Positions 10,767-19,268 of a DNA stretch of 64,000 nucleotides are shown in pieces. The translations under genes and the position numbers were made by a program. The notes below the pieces were generated by a model, which worked only from the letters and a program-made list of their open reading frames with translations, made no database searches and was not told the DNA's origin. The stretch is taken from contig NZ_CP135052.1 of NCBI RefSeq assembly GCF_029193595.2, positions 1,736,001 to 1,800,000 of the forward strand, given 5' to 3'. The first letter of the stretch is position 1. Every line of letters starts with the position of its first letter. This stretch comes from Providencia hangzhouensis. Lineage in GTDB: Bacteria; Pseudomonadota; Gammaproteobacteria; Enterobacterales; Enterobacteriaceae.

Positions 10767-11372
10767 ATGTCCCAACATGCAAAGTTGAATAGAAATAATG
10801 GATTATCGCCGTTGTTGAAGGCTTCTCTACTCTGTGGAACAGTTCTGTTATCAGGGTGTGCGGGTGTGAAATTCTTTTCGCCATCGACTTGGTTTAGCGG
10901 CCCACTGGTGGTTTCTAGCTCAGGACTTGGTCAAGTGACTAGTTTTACACCAATGCAAGCGGATATCATTAAGAAACAACTTGATGACCGCTATACATTA
11001 CGCAGTGGTATGCAAATGGAAAATGGGGATGTGGTCACAATTTTCCAAGGAATGGATGATAATGAAGTAAAATTAGAAATAGTTGGCCCAGAGCACGGCT
11101 ATGTATCACGAATTATAGTGAGTGACCCCGATATTGCAACTGAATGGGGGCCAACAGTGGGTACTGAATTTAGTGAAATTTATCAAAAAGCATTCGGTAT
11201 TTGCGGTCTAGGCGAGCGAGTCAATGACGTTCCAACCATTGAATGTAATTCACCGCAATCAAGTAAAGTGGTTTACCGTTTTACAGGTAAATGGCAAGGG
11301 CCCGAAGATTTAATGCCTTCAGATGATGACCTGAAAACATGGAAAATCTCGCAAATTATTTGGCATAAATAA
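10767..11372 (+). CDS. yfeY: YfeY-like lipoprotein
   Basis: Predicted envelope lipoprotein, 201 residues. The leader contains LLCGTVLLSGC, a good lipobox, so the protein would be lipidated and exported. The body (SPSTWFSGPLVVSSSGLGQV and following) resembles YfeY, described in E. coli as a sigma-E-regulated lipoprotein of unknown function. ATG 10767 is preferred because AGAGGA precedes it; an in-frame ATG at 10743 would add eight residues without a ribosome site. It precedes yfeX, the E. coli order. Confidence 0.85.
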   Translation: MSQHAKLNRNNGLSPLLKASLLCGTVLLSGCAGVKFFSPSTWFSGPLVVSSSGLGQVTSFTPMQADIIKKQLDDRYTLRSGMQMENGDVVTIFQGMDDNEVKLEIVGPEHGYVSRIIVSDPDIATEWGPTVGTEFSEIYQKAFGICGLGERVNDVPTIECNSPQSSKVVYRFTGKWQGPEDLMPSDDDLKTWKISQIIWHK

Positions 11373-11614
11373 TCTCATTTCGTTAATAATATCGCCAGGG
11401 CTATCTATACTGGCGATATCTTTCCATTAGTGTTTCTTTTTCCTTGTTTTCAAAGAAATTTACCCTTTCTTAAATTTTCTTTCTTATAATAGACCGGAAA
11501 CCTATATTCCCTTGCGTTAAAACAAGGTGAACATCATAGCGATAAGATAAGATGTTAAAATCGCTTATATAAAAAATAGATTATATAACATATTCATTTT
11601 ACGAGGTTTACCGT

Positions 11615-12514
11615 ATGTCTCATTCTCAAAGTGGTATTTTGAAAGAACATAGCCGTTTTGGTATTTTTATTGAAGCGCAAGTGCAAGAGGGATCTCTGGA
11701 TGAAGTTAAGTCTGGATGTAAAAGCTTTGTCGAGGCTTTAACCAAATTACAAGCGCAATATCCAGATGATCGCCTTGGTGCAGTTATCGCGTTTGGCTCT
11801 GATATCTGGAAACAGCTCGGTAAGGCAAATACTGCTCCTGAATTGAAACCATTTCGCACTCTGGGTAAAGGGCTTGCTCCCGCCACTCAACGGGATATGT
11901 TTATTCATATTCAATCACTGCGCCACGATATTAATTTTTCTTTAGCACAAGCTGCTTTAAAAGCATTTGGTAAATCTATCTCTGTGGTTGAAGAAATTCA
12001 TGGCTTCCGTTGGGTAGATGACAGAGATTTAAGTGGTTTTATTGATGGAACAGAGAACCCGCAGGGGGAAGAAATTTCAGAGGTTACATTAATTGAAGAC
12101 GGTGAAGATAAAGGCGGAAGCTATGTTTTAGTCCAACGCTATGAACACGATTTACGAAAATGGGATCGTTTTTCGGAACATGAACAAGAAAAAATGATTG
12201 GCCGTACGAAAAAAGATAGCGTTGAATTAGATGAAGATGCGCGCAATGTCACCTCTCATGTCTCACGCGTGGTGATAGAAGAAGAGGGTGAAGAGCTTTC
12301 AGTCATGCGTCACAGCTTGCCATATGGTACAGCAAGCGGCAAACATGGCTTATTCTTTATCGCTTATTGTGCAAGGTTACACAATATTGAACAGCAGTTA
12401 CTCAGCATGTTTGGTGAAAAAGATGGCAAATACGATGATTTGCTGCGTATGACGAAAGCCGTTTCGGGGAGTTATTACTATGCTCCGTCGATTGAGACAT
12501 TGACGTCTCTTTGA
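11615..12514 (+). CDS. yfeX: DyP-type haem peroxidase YfeX
   Basis: Cytoplasmic dye-decolourising-type peroxidase, 299 residues. The distal haem motif GFIDGTENP with its catalytic Asp is present at about residues 140-150, the proximal His lies in NVTSHVSRVV, and the conserved Arg lies in VMRHSLPYG. YfeX has been linked to porphyrinogen oxidation and suggested haem handling; the true substrate is unsettled. ACGAGG lies before the ATG. Confidence 0.93.
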   Translation: MSHSQSGILKEHSRFGIFIEAQVQEGSLDEVKSGCKSFVEALTKLQAQYPDDRLGAVIAFGSDIWKQLGKANTAPELKPFRTLGKGLAPATQRDMFIHIQSLRHDINFSLAQAALKAFGKSISVVEEIHGFRWVDDRDLSGFIDGTENPQGEEISEVTLIEDGEDKGGSYVLVQRYEHDLRKWDRFSEHEQEKMIGRTKKDSVELDEDARNVTSHVSRVVIEEEGEELSVMRHSLPYGTASGKHGLFFIAYCARLHNIEQQLLSMFGEKDGKYDDLLRMTKAVSGSYYYAPSIETLTSL

Positions 12515-12522
12515 TCAATAAG

Positions 12523-12540
12523 TTGCCGCAAGGATGCGGC
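12523..12540. terminator. GC-rich hairpin between convergent yfeX and hicB
   Basis: GCCGC at 12525-12529 pairs with GCGGC at 12536-12540 around a short loop. The genes on either side converge. There is no clear T run, so it is a weak terminator candidate. Confidence 0.35.
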
Positions 12541-12579
12541 GATTGATAATTATTTATGTAATCTATTATTTTCAATGTA

Positions 12580-12993
12580 TTAATCGGTTTTTTTTAATTC
12601 TTTACGAGCTGCAGCAGCAATAAAACCACTACGGCTACCATATTCAGGATTAACCTTCACTAAAGCATCAATACGATGTAATAAACGATGCGGCAAGGTG
12701 ATATTAATACGCTCAGTACGGCCATCGTATTTATCCATATCGACATCCACAAATAACCATATCCCATGCGCATATTCAGGTTGTATTGGGTTCAATAGCG
12801 TTTGCTGAGATTTCGATAATGGGATCTCAAAGCCTTTTTCACTCAATAATTCAAAATGAGCATCAATTGCTGATTTTGCTTCTGCGTAAGCCTCTTCTAT
12901 ATTGCTGCCCGCGAATGTACATCCTTCAATATCAGGAAACCAGCCACTTGCGCTGCCATCATTATCAATTTCAATAAAGGCGGTATAAAGCAT
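12580..12993 (-). CDS. hicB: HicB antitoxin
   Basis: Antitoxin of a type II HicAB module, 137 residues. The N-terminal half has the HicB fold that caps the toxin (YTAFIEIDNDGSASGWFPDIEGC, with the usual WFPDIEGC motif); the C-terminal half has a ribbon-helix-helix type DNA-binding segment (RINITLPHRLLHRIDALV then SRSGFIAAAARKEL). ATG 12993 is chosen because TGGAG lies upstream and MLYTAFIEID matches the family start. It lies 49 bases after hicA in the same transcript and should repress the shared promoter. Confidence 0.93.
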   Translation of the reverse strand: MLYTAFIEIDNDGSASGWFPDIEGCTFAGSNIEEAYAEAKSAIDAHFELLSEKGFEIPLSKSQQTLLNPIQPEYAHGIWLFVDVDMDKYDGRTERINITLPHRLLHRIDALVKVNPEYGSRSGFIAAAARKELKKTD

Positions 12994-13042
12994 TAGGTTA
13001 TCTCCATTAAAGATAGCGCTCATGCGTGAACGCTTTTCTTAT

Positions 13043-13228
13043 TTAATGTTTTAGTTTCGCAGCCTTCAAAATGTGATTTAGTGTGCCTATCTTTAAATCT
13101 TTTTGTGGATGCGGAACAGTAATTACAATTGAAAAATGTGGGTGGGAAAACTGATGGTGACTTCCTTTTATTCTTTCAAGTTTCCAACCGTTTTTTTGCA
13201 GTATGTTTATCAGTTCCGAACTTTGCAC
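13043..13228 (-). CDS. hicA: HicA toxin (mRNA interferase)
   Basis: A 61-residue HicA toxin that cleaves mRNA when not bound by HicB. The dsRBD-like fold is recognised from SSELINILQKNGWKLERIKG followed by SHHQFSHP, where the first His of the GSHH motif is the catalytic residue, and the tail LNHILKAAKL. The start is GTG, supported by GGAGGG five bases upstream. The gene is intact and comes first in the operon, the usual HicAB order. Confidence 0.93.
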   Translation of the reverse strand: MQSSELINILQKNGWKLERIKGSHHQFSHPHFSIVITVPHPQKDLKIGTLNHILKAAKLKH

Positions 13229-13251
13229 GATCCCTCCATTTCGTTAACTGA

Positions 13252-13313
13252 TATACACATAATACACACTCTGAAGAGTGCTTACAATATTTAAAGTGTG
13301 TATTATGTGTATA
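13252..13313 (-). promoter_or_regulatory. hicAB promoter inside a 19-bp palindromic operator
   Basis: Two 19-base arms, 13252-13270 and 13295-13313, are perfect inverted repeats separated by 24 bases. On the minus strand a -35 TTGTAA lies in the spacer and, 17 bases on, a -10 TATTAT lies inside the hicA-proximal arm. The HicB DNA-binding domain is the natural ligand, so bound antitoxin would block the promoter directly. Confidence 0.8.
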
Positions 13314-13550
13314 AAAAAGAGAGAGGGGGAAAATGTTTAAGGTGTCTTTGCTTCGCTAAACTTAAAAATGAAACGCATTCATATCACTAACTAATTAAAA
13401 AATCAGTTAATTTTCCTGCTTATGACGTTCATTTCTTTGTTATTCTAATTTGATATATAAAAAGGTGATTGATAGCTACACAGTTATAACCAAAACATAT
13501 ACAGTGGTTCCAATGTCAGTCATTTGGGTTTAGTTACGAATAGGTGTGGA
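13314..13550 (+). promoter_or_regulatory. cysP leader and probable CysB-controlled promoter region
   Basis: The gap between the hicAB operator and cysP is AT-rich and holds no gene. A TTATAACCAAAA 12-mer at 13484-13495 recurs at 40267-40278 before the MetQ-like gene, and a related TTATAACGAAAT lies upstream of cysK near 22817. Assignment to CysB is inference from the gene downstream. Confidence 0.45.
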
Positions 13551-14573
13551 ATGAAAAAATCATTTTTGAAAAAAACAGCACTAGCGAGTTTGGCAACGGT
13601 ATCATTACTCGGAAGCTCACCATTAGTTGCAGCTGAACTGCTTAATAGCTCTTATGATATTGCCCGTGAATTATTTGTGGCGTTGAACCCTTCATTTGAA
13701 AAACAATGGAATGAAGCCCACCCTGACGACAAACTCACAATTAAACAATCACACGCCGGCTCATCAAAGCAAGCTCTGGCTATTTTACAAGGGCTGAAAG
13801 CGGATGTGGTGACCTATAACCAAGTCACGGACGTGCAAATTTTGCATGACAAAGGGAATTTGATCCCTGCAGACTGGCAAGCTCGCTTACCAAATAATAG
13901 CTCGCCTTATTATTCAACAATGGCGTTTTTAGTTCGTAAAGGAAACCCTAAAGGGATTAAAACGTGGGATGATTTAGTCCGTGAAGATGTTAAATTAATC
14001 TTCCCGAACCCAAAAACTTCAGGAAATGGCCGTTATACCTACCTTGCGGCATGGGGCGCTTTTAATCAAGAAAATAAAGATGATAAAGCAAAAACCCGTG
14101 AGCAAATGAAACAGTTTCTGAAAAATGTAGAAGTATTTGATACCGGTGGGCGTGGCGCGACGACGTCATTTATTGAACGGGGGCTCGGTGACGTCCTTAT
14201 TAGTTTTGAATCAGAAGTGAATAATATTCGCTCTCAGTATGGTGAATCAGACTACGAAGTTATTGTACCGCCGGTGGATATCTTAGCGGAATTTCCCGTC
14301 GCTTGGGTCGATAAAAATGTACAAAAAAATGGTACTGAAGATGTCGCTAAAGCTTACTTAAATTATCTCTATAGCCCACAGGCCCAAGAAATCATCACTC
14401 AGTACAATTATCGAGTGAATGACAAAGCGGTGATGAGTGCGAATAAGGATAAATTCCCAGAAACTCAGTTGTTTACGGTTGAATCACAATTTGAGAGCTG
14501 GCCAAAAGTAATGGACGTTCATTTTGCCACCGGTGGGGAATTTGACCAATTAATGGCTGAAGGGCGCCGTTAA
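13551..14573 (+). CDS. cysP: Thiosulfate/sulfate-binding periplasmic protein CysP
   Basis: Periplasmic receptor of the sulfate/thiosulfate ABC importer, 340 residues. A signal peptide (Lys-rich start, hydrophobic core, cleavage near [11 protein letters not shown]) precedes the mature protein. The core motifs [18 protein letters not shown] and [19 protein letters not shown] are those of CysP; the mature sequence follows E. coli CysP more closely than Sbp. ATG 13551 is preferred over 13524 because it starts the normal leader. The TAATG overlap with cysT shows translational coupling. It is the first gene of cysPTWA, expected to be under CysB control. Confidence 0.95.
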   Translation: MKKSFLKKTALASLATVSLLGSSPLVAAELLNSSYDIARELFVALNPSFEKQWNEAHPDDKLTIKQSHAGSSKQALAILQGLKADVVTYNQVTDVQILHDKGNLIPADWQARLPNNSSPYYSTMAFLVRKGNPKGIKTWDDLVREDVKLIFPNPKTSGNGRYTYLAAWGAFNQENKDDKAKTREQMKQFLKNVEVFDTGGRGATTSFIERGLGDVLISFESEVNNIRSQYGESDYEVIVPPVDILAEFPVAWVDKNVQKNGTEDVAKAYLNYLYSPQAQEIITQYNYRVNDKAVMSANKDKFPETQLFTVESQFESWPKVMDVHFATGGEFDQLMAEGRR

Positions 14574-15403
14574 TGAATCGTTCAGGAAAGCGTTTTTTGC
14601 CAGGCTTTGGGCTAACGCTAGGTAGCAGCCTTTTTTATACCTGCTTGATTTTGCTATTACCCATGAGCGCTTTGGTGATCCAATTATCGGAAATGACATG
14701 GCAGCAATATTGGGCTGTCATTAGTTACCCGCAAGTGGTTGCCGCGTACAAAGTGACGTTACTGTCTGCATTAGTCGCAAGTTTGTTTAATGCGGTGTTT
14801 GGCATGTTATTAGCGTGGATTTTAACGCGTTATCGCTTTCCTGGGCGTTTGTTTTTAGATGGTTTAGTAGATTTACCCTTTGCATTACCTACTGCGGTAG
14901 CGGGGCTGACATTGGCAACCCTGTTTGCAACCTCGGGCTGGTATGGGCAATATCTGCACCAGTTTGATATTAAAGTCGTCAATACTTGGCTGGGAATTGC
15001 GGTTGCGATGGCTTTTACCAGTATTCCGTTTGTTGTGCGTACGGTTCAACCTGTGTTGGAAGAGCTAGGCCCTGAATACGAAGAAGCTGCTCAAACCCTA
15101 GGTGCGAGCCGTTGGCAAACTTTTCGTCGAGTGATACTGCCAGAGCTTTCACCGGCCTTATTAGCCGGAACGGTTTTGTCCTTTACACGGAGTTTAGGCG
15201 AGTTTGGTGCCATTATATTTATTGCGGGTAATATTGCGTGGCAAACCGAAGTTGTCTCATTAATGATTTTTAGTCAGCTACAGCAATTTGATTACCCGGC
15301 AGCCAGTGCTGTGGCCTCAGTTATTTTAGCGGTTTCATTGTTACTTCTATTTAGTGTTAATTTAGTACAAAGCCGCTTTGGTAAACGGTTGGGGGGCAAG
15401 TAA
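14573..15403 (+). CDS. cysT: Sulfate/thiosulfate ABC permease CysT (CysU)
   Basis: Inner-membrane permease of the CysPTWA importer, 276 residues with about six membrane segments. The cytoplasmic loop that contacts the ATPase, EEAAQTLGASRWQTFRRVILPEL, is intact (EAA motif). Start and stop codons overlap those of cysP and cysW (TAATG at both junctions), so the three are translated together. It would pair with CysW to form the channel. Confidence 0.95.
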   Translation: MNRSGKRFLPGFGLTLGSSLFYTCLILLLPMSALVIQLSEMTWQQYWAVISYPQVVAAYKVTLLSALVASLFNAVFGMLLAWILTRYRFPGRLFLDGLVDLPFALPTAVAGLTLATLFATSGWYGQYLHQFDIKVVNTWLGIAVAMAFTSIPFVVRTVQPVLEELGPEYEEAAQTLGASRWQTFRRVILPELSPALLAGTVLSFTRSLGEFGAIIFIAGNIAWQTEVVSLMIFSQLQQFDYPAASAVASVILAVSLLLLFSVNLVQSRFGKRLGGK

Positions 15404-16263
15404 TGGCGCAAATTACACCAATTCACACTACTAGCCGTACCCAAATTAACTGGGGGAAATGGCTACTAATTGCGATAGGTTTATTGTTTTCGTTTTTACT
15501 ATTAGTGATTCCAATTGTTTGGATATTTATTACTGCATTTCAAAAAGGGTTAGATGCCGTTTTACTGAATTTGGCAGACCCAGATATGCTACACGCTATT
15601 GGTTTAACAGTATTAATTGCTTTAATTACCGTTCCTGTAAATTTAGTTTTTGGCACCATGATGGCGTGGTTAGTGACACGGTTTCAATTTCCTGGTCGCC
15701 AATTATTACTCACCTTGGTAGATATCCCGTTTGCGGTTTCACCTGTTGTTGCGGGTTTGCTGTACTTACTTTTTTATGGCTCGAACAGCTGGTTTGGTGG
15801 GTGGCTTGAAGGTTTTGATATCCAGCTAATGTTTTCATGGCCAGGTATGGCGTTAGTGACCATTTTTGTAACGTGTCCATTTGTCGTACGTGAGTTAGTG
15901 CCCTTGATGTTAAGCCAAGGTAGCCAAGAAGATGAAGCCGCGGTGTTACTGGGAGCGTCAGGATGGAAGATGTTTTGGCGTGTGACATTGCCCAATATCC
16001 GCTGGGCATTATTGTATGGCGTGGTTTTAACTAACGCCCGTGCAATCGGTGAATTTGGTGCGGTTTCGGTGGTTTCAGGAGCTATTCGTGGTGAAACATA
16101 CACCTTGCCATTGCAAGTTGAATTATTGCATCAGGATTATAATACAGTAGGGGCGTTTACGGCCGCAGGGATCTTAGCACTGCTGGCAATTATCACCTTA
16201 ATACTTAAAAGCGCATTGCAGTGGCATTTAAGTCGCCAGCAATCTGAATCAGGAGTCCATTAA
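15403..16263 (+). CDS. cysW: Sulfate/thiosulfate ABC permease CysW
   Basis: Second permease subunit, 286 residues, about six membrane segments. The EAA loop reads EDEAAVLLGASGWKMFWRVTLPNIRWALLYG. It overlaps the cysT stop by TAATG and ends two bases before cysA. The composition and length are as in E. coli CysW (291). Confidence 0.95.
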   Translation: MAQITPIHTTSRTQINWGKWLLIAIGLLFSFLLLVIPIVWIFITAFQKGLDAVLLNLADPDMLHAIGLTVLIALITVPVNLVFGTMMAWLVTRFQFPGRQLLLTLVDIPFAVSPVVAGLLYLLFYGSNSWFGGWLEGFDIQLMFSWPGMALVTIFVTCPFVVRELVPLMLSQGSQEDEAAVLLGASGWKMFWRVTLPNIRWALLYGVVLTNARAIGEFGAVSVVSGAIRGETYTLPLQVELLHQDYNTVGAFTAAGILALLAIITLILKSALQWHLSRQQSESGVH

Positions 16264-16265
16264 TC

Positions 16266-17354
16266 ATGAGTATTGAAATTGAAAAAATCGGTAAGTTATT
16301 TGGTAAAACCCAAGTACTCAGCGATATTTCACTGGATATTGCATCGGGTGAAATGGTTGCCTTATTAGGGCCTTCCGGTTCAGGAAAAACAACCTTATTG
16401 CGGATTATTGCTGGGCTTGAACAACAAAGTCAGGGGTTATTGCGCTTTCATGGTCACGATGTTAGTAAAATCCATGCGAAAGATAGGCGTGTTGGCTTTG
16501 TATTTCAACACTATGCACTATTTCGCCACATGACAGTGTTTGATAATGTGGCATTTGGTTTAACGGTTTTACCCAGAAAGCAGCGCCCATCAGCTCAGGC
16601 TATTAAAGATAAAGTAACAAAATTGCTGGAAATGGTTCAACTCGCCCATCTGGCTTCACGTTACCCCGCGCAACTTTCAGGGGGGCAAAAACAGCGAGTG
16701 GCACTGGCAAGGGCTTTAGCCGTTGATCCACAAATTTTATTATTAGATGAACCTTTTGGTGCGCTTGACGCACAAGTGCGTATTGAATTACGCCGTTGGT
16801 TACGTCAATTACATGATGAATTAAAATTTACCAGTGTTTTTGTGACTCATGACCAAGAAGAAGCCATGGAAGTTGCAGACAGAGTGGTGGTGATGAGCCA
16901 AGGTCATATTGAGCAAGTTGGCACACCGAGCGATATTTGGCAGCGCCCAGAAACCCGTTTTGTGCTTGAATTCATGGGGGAAGTGAACCAAATTTCTGCC
17001 CACATCAAAGGTTCAACATTAAATATAGATGGCTATGAATTCCCCCTTAACCATACCAGTGTTCAACAAGGTGAAGTCGACGTATTTTTACGTCCCTGGG
17101 ATATCTCATTACAAGCTGAAGTGGATGAACAGCACCGTTTACCTGTTAGAATTACGGAATCGGGGCCAAGAGGGCATTTTTGGCAATTAACCGTTCAACC
17201 ATTAGGTTGGGGGAAAGAGCCTTTGTCAGTGATTTGGCAGTCCGAAAAAACGATACCAACGCGAGGTGAACGTTACTTTTTAGGTAGCCAGCAGGCAAAG
17301 ATCTATCAAGGAGATCAGGCGTTAATTTTCCCACAACTTGCTGAAAGTGCATGA
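16266..17354 (+). CDS. cysA: Sulfate/thiosulfate ABC ATPase CysA
   Basis: ATP-hydrolysing subunit that drives CysPTW. Walker A GPSGSGKTT, the Q loop, signature LSGGQKQRVALARAL, Walker B ILLLDEPFGALD and the switch His in VFVTHDQEEAMEVADR are all present. A C-terminal TOBE-like regulatory domain follows from about residue 240. Length is 362 residues. A hairpin at 17374-17404 follows, so in contrast to E. coli cysM may not be read from the same message. Confidence 0.95.
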   Translation: MSIEIEKIGKLFGKTQVLSDISLDIASGEMVALLGPSGSGKTTLLRIIAGLEQQSQGLLRFHGHDVSKIHAKDRRVGFVFQHYALFRHMTVFDNVAFGLTVLPRKQRPSAQAIKDKVTKLLEMVQLAHLASRYPAQLSGGQKQRVALARALAVDPQILLLDEPFGALDAQVRIELRRWLRQLHDELKFTSVFVTHDQEEAMEVADRVVVMSQGHIEQVGTPSDIWQRPETRFVLEFMGEVNQISAHIKGSTLNIDGYEFPLNHTSVQQGEVDVFLRPWDISLQAEVDEQHRLPVRITESGPRGHFWQLTVQPLGWGKEPLSVIWQSEKTIPTRGERYFLGSQQAKIYQGDQALIFPQLAESA

Positions 17355-17727
17355 ATATAAAACTCAATAACTTATAACACTAATAAATATATTATTGGTG
17401 TTATCTTTTCTATTACTTTCTAGGTATATGACCGATGATTAGACTTTATATTAAAAATATTTAGTCTATTTCCCCTTATGATCAAATCCACCATAACCAA
17501 TTGATATAAAAGATTTATTTATCATATTTTTATATGAAATATAACTGGTAATTCTATAAACTTATTGTAATATAATATATCAATTAGCTATATCAGAAAT
17601 AGTAATTAAGATAATCTATTTTTCTAATATTAATGTGAAGAGATTTCAATTTTCACATATCAATATTGGGGTAATATCTTATCTCTATTCTTTCTTATTT
17701 ATATATAAAAATTATAAGGATGGTAAA
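17355..17727 (+). other. AT-rich cysA-cysM gap
   Basis: About 370 bases without a gene. Apart from the terminator-like hairpin near its start it is very AT-rich. An open frame runs into cysM from 17635, but its first 31 codons have no homology to CysM and no ribosome site. A promoter for cysM is likely here. Confidence 0.5.
17374..17411 (+). terminator. Likely terminator after cysA
   Basis: A 13-bp stem (17374-17386 with 17392-17404, one wobble) is followed by CTTTTCT. The stem is AT-rich, so efficiency may be partial. Confidence 0.6.
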
Positions 17728-18612
17728 GTGTCGGCTCTGGAACAATTTATCGGTAATACCCCATTAGTAAAGCTTCAGCGTTTAACACAAGGGATTGAAG
17801 CTGAAATTTGGGTGAAACTTGAAGGTAATAACCCCGCAGGTTCAGTGAAAGATCGCGCGGCATTTTCAATGATTAATGAAGCGCAATTACGGGGTGAAAT
17901 TAAGCCAGGTGATACGCTAATTGAAGCAACTAGTGGAAATACAGGTATCGCGCTTGCGATGATAGCCGCAGTAAAAGGCTACAAACTGAAATTACTCATG
18001 CCAGATAACATGAGCAAAGAGCGGCAAGCTTCAATGCAAGCCTATGGTGCAGAACTCATTTTAGTGAGTACGGCTGTTGGTATGGAAGGTGCCCGCGATT
18101 TGGCTAAGGAAATGGAACAAAGAGGTGAGGGGAAAGTTTTAGACCAATTTAACAACCCTGATAACCCATTAGCTCATTTTAAAACAACAGGCCCTGAAAT
18201 ATGGCAGCAAACCAATGGTCGCATTACCCATTTTGTATCGAGTATGGGAACCACCGGGACCATTACCGGGGTAAGCCGCTATTTAAAATCCCAGTCAGAT
18301 GATGTCCATATTGTTGGGTTACAACCTGCGGAAAAAAGCCAAATTCCGGGTATTAGGCGTTGGTCACCAGGTTACTTACCCGGTATTTTTGATGGCTCAT
18401 TAGTTGATAGTGTACTGGATATAAACCAGCAAGAAGCTGAAGAGACTATGAGAGCTTTAGCTAAAGTTGAAGGCATCTTTTGTGGAGTGAGCTCGGGTGG
18501 AGCGGTTGCCGGTGCGTTAAAAGTGGCGAAAGCTAACCCTGGAGCGGTCATTGTGGCAGTAATTTGTGACCGAGGAGACCGTTATTTATCAACAGGTGTA
18601 TTTAATGAGTGA
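17728..18612 (+). CDS. cysM: Cysteine synthase B
   Basis: PLP enzyme that makes cysteine (or S-sulfocysteine from thiosulfate) from O-acetylserine, 294 residues. The PLP lysine lies in NPAGSVKDRAAF (Lys41, as in E. coli CysM), the substrate loop is [12 protein letters not shown], and the phosphate-cup GTTGTITGVSRYL follows. IPGIRRWSPGYLPGIFD is typical of CysM rather than CysK. The GTG at 17728 is chosen because TAAGGA is seven bases upstream and SALEQFIGNTPLVKLQ matches the family N-terminus; a longer reading from 17635 adds an AT-rich, unsupported extension. Confidence 0.93.
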   Translation: MSALEQFIGNTPLVKLQRLTQGIEAEIWVKLEGNNPAGSVKDRAAFSMINEAQLRGEIKPGDTLIEATSGNTGIALAMIAAVKGYKLKLLMPDNMSKERQASMQAYGAELILVSTAVGMEGARDLAKEMEQRGEGKVLDQFNNPDNPLAHFKTTGPEIWQQTNGRITHFVSSMGTTGTITGVSRYLKSQSDDVHIVGLQPAEKSQIPGIRRWSPGYLPGIFDGSLVDSVLDINQQEAEETMRALAKVEGIFCGVSSGGAVAGALKVAKANPGAVIVAVICDRGDRYLSTGVFNE

Positions 18613-18660
18613 GATAATTTAATGGCAAGTCTGTGCTCAATAAAAAATCCCCACAAATGA

Positions 18661-18694
18661 AAAACCATCAGGCAAGGCCTGATGGTTTTAACTA
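18661..18694. terminator. Bidirectional terminator between cysM and crr
   Basis: A perfect 13-bp stem (18661-18673 with 18677-18689) with an AAG loop is flanked by A and T runs, so it can end both cysM and the pts operon. Confidence 0.9.
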
Positions 18695-18710
18695 AATATT
18701 GGCAGTTAAG

Positions 18711-19220
18711 TTATTTCTTAATACGCATGATGACAGTTTCACCGACTGTCACTGAGCCTGTCAGTTTGTTTAGTTCTTTGATTTCGTCCATATTAGAAAT
18801 GACAACTGGCGTTAGAACAGATTTTGCTTTCTCTTCTAACAGCGCTAAATCAAACTCGATGATTAAGTCGCCTTTCTTCACAGTTTGGCCTTCTTCAGCG
18901 ATGCGTTTAAAGCCTTCACCTTTAAGTTCAACGGTATCAATACCGAAGTGAACAAATAGTTCTATACCATCATCTGATTCAATAGAAAACGCATGGTTAG
19001 TTTCAAATATTTTACCAATTGTACCGTCTACAGGGGCAACGATTTTGTTACCCGCGGGTTTAATCGCAATACCATCACCAACAATTTTTTCTGCGAACAC
19101 AACGTCTGGAACATCTTCAATATTGACAATCTCACCCGATAAAGGTGCGATAATTTCAATACTGCCACTGCTACTTTTGTCTTCCGAAACGAGTGATTTC
19201 AGTTTGTCAAACAGACCCAT
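18711..19220 (-). CDS. crr: Glucose-specific PTS enzyme IIA (EIIA-Glc)
   Basis: Soluble 169-residue phosphocarrier that passes phosphate from HPr to EIIBC-Glc and controls adenylate cyclase and inducer exclusion. The phosphorylated His90 is in [17 protein letters not shown], and the second active-site His is in [14 protein letters not shown] precedes the ATG. It is the last gene of ptsHI-crr, 48 bases after ptsI, and may also use promoters inside ptsI as in E. coli. Confidence 0.97.
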   Translation of the reverse strand: MGLFDKLKSLVSEDKSSSGSIEIIAPLSGEIVNIEDVPDVVFAEKIVGDGIAIKPAGNKIVAPVDGTIGKIFETNHAFSIESDDGIELFVHFGIDTVELKGEGFKRIAEEGQTVKKGDLIIEFDLALLEEKAKSVLTPVVISNMDEIKELNKLTGSVTVGETVIMRIKK

Positions 19221-19268
19221 GGACCTTCTCCTAATCGTTTTATATGGGACCGAACTAATGTGCTGTTC

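Noticed and set aside
17635..17727. N-terminal extension of CysM
   Set aside because: The extra 31 residues are hydrophobic and AT-driven, without a ribosome site; the GTG at 17728 fits the family.
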